Shown piece by piece: positions 63,900 to 64,000 of a stretch of DNA of 64,000 bases. Every line of letters starts with the position of its first letter. Within the stretch, counting starts at the first letter, position 1. This DNA comes from Lactiplantibacillus paraplantarum (lineage in GTDB: Bacteria; Bacillota; Bacilli; Lactobacillales; Lactobacillaceae), in contig NZ_CP032744.1 of the NCBI RefSeq assembly GCF_003641145.1, forward strand, positions 2,666,001 to 2,730,000, written 5' to 3'. The notes below the pieces were generated by a model. It did not search any database. It saw only the letters and a program-made list of their open reading frames with translations, and was not told the DNA's origin. The translations under genes were made by a program, and so were the position numbers.

Positions 63900-64000
63900 C
63901 TAGTCTTTTTGCCCCCACTTATCCAAGATCAACTGGCCAATTTCCTGCCAATGAGTCTCAAGAACAAAGTGGCCACCATTTAATAAATGAACATCCACAT
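63900..64000 (-). CDS. Alpha/beta hydrolase, C-terminal end only
   Basis: The last 32 codons of a gene running in from the right edge. The visible residues VDVHLLNGGHFVLETH carry the catalytic His region (GGHFxLE) of the alpha/beta hydrolase family, followed by QEIGQLILDKWGQKD and the stop at 63900-63902. Confidence 0.75.
   Translation of the reverse strand, partial: VDVHLLNGGHFVLETHWQEIGQLILDKWGQKD

Overview
The window looks like chromosomal DNA of a Lactiplantibacillus (Lactobacillus plantarum group) strain. Supporting signs are the moderate GC content, the LPQT[DS]E form of the sortase motif, several csc (cell-surface complex) clusters that pair WxL proteins with DUF916 proteins, and an orphan Agr/Lam-type two-component pair. 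Both edges cut genes: a copper ATPase on the left and an alpha/beta hydrolase on the right. I saw no rRNA, tRNA, CRISPR array, prophage or complete insertion sequence.

Layout: (1) 1-2.1 kb, a copper operon (two cupredoxin-like proteins and a P1B ATPase without an N-terminal metal-binding domain) behind a promoter carrying two CopY-type boxes. (2) 2.4-9.5 kb, a 1378-aa LPXTG adhesin, an AraC regulator, a TfoX-C protein and a histidine kinase with no response regulator beside it. (3) 9.9-20.2 kb, two csc clusters. Cluster 1 (9.9-13.7 kb) is intact and has a perfect CcpA-type cre site upstream. Cluster 2 (15.2-20.2 kb) is damaged in two of its four genes: an in-frame TGA in the short WxL gene and a frameshift in the BspA-like WxL gene. 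(4) 20.4-25 kb, an Fe-S-type small protein, a HAD phosphatase, an HxlR/MFS pair and an L,D-transpeptidase. (5) 25.2-27.4 kb, a LamK/LamR-like two-component system, preceded by a 41-codon ORF with its own ribosome binding site that overlaps the kinase start; this is my best candidate for something undescribed. (6) 27.7-30.8 kb, a TetR-controlled NmrA-like reductase plus succinate-semialdehyde dehydrogenase operon with three matching operators. (7) 30.9-33.5 kb, a GH25 muramidase with SH3-like repeats, broken by a one-base frameshift. (8) 34-51 kb, mostly divergent regulator/target pairs (HxlR/SDR, TetR/epimerase, MFS/TetR), an aldo-keto reductase, an iron-complex ABC importer, an SDR plus acetyltransferase, and a LacI/GH4 phospho-glucosidase. 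(9) 51-64 kb, MerR/DUF2568 genes, a 2032-aa LPXTG adhesin and csc cluster 3.

Biologically this is a cell-surface and niche-adaptation region. It holds three csc clusters, two giant MucBP/Mub adhesins, a secreted muramidase and a quorum-type regulatory pair of a family known in L. plantarum to control surface properties, interleaved with small stress and redox modules that each have a local repressor. Most operons end in strong hairpin terminators. A family of about 190-210 bp elements with inverted termini (MITE-like, one with a 9-bp target duplication) is scattered in the gaps. Three surface genes carry single disabling lesions. These could be real pseudogenes, reversible slippage events or assembly errors, and the sequence alone cannot decide.
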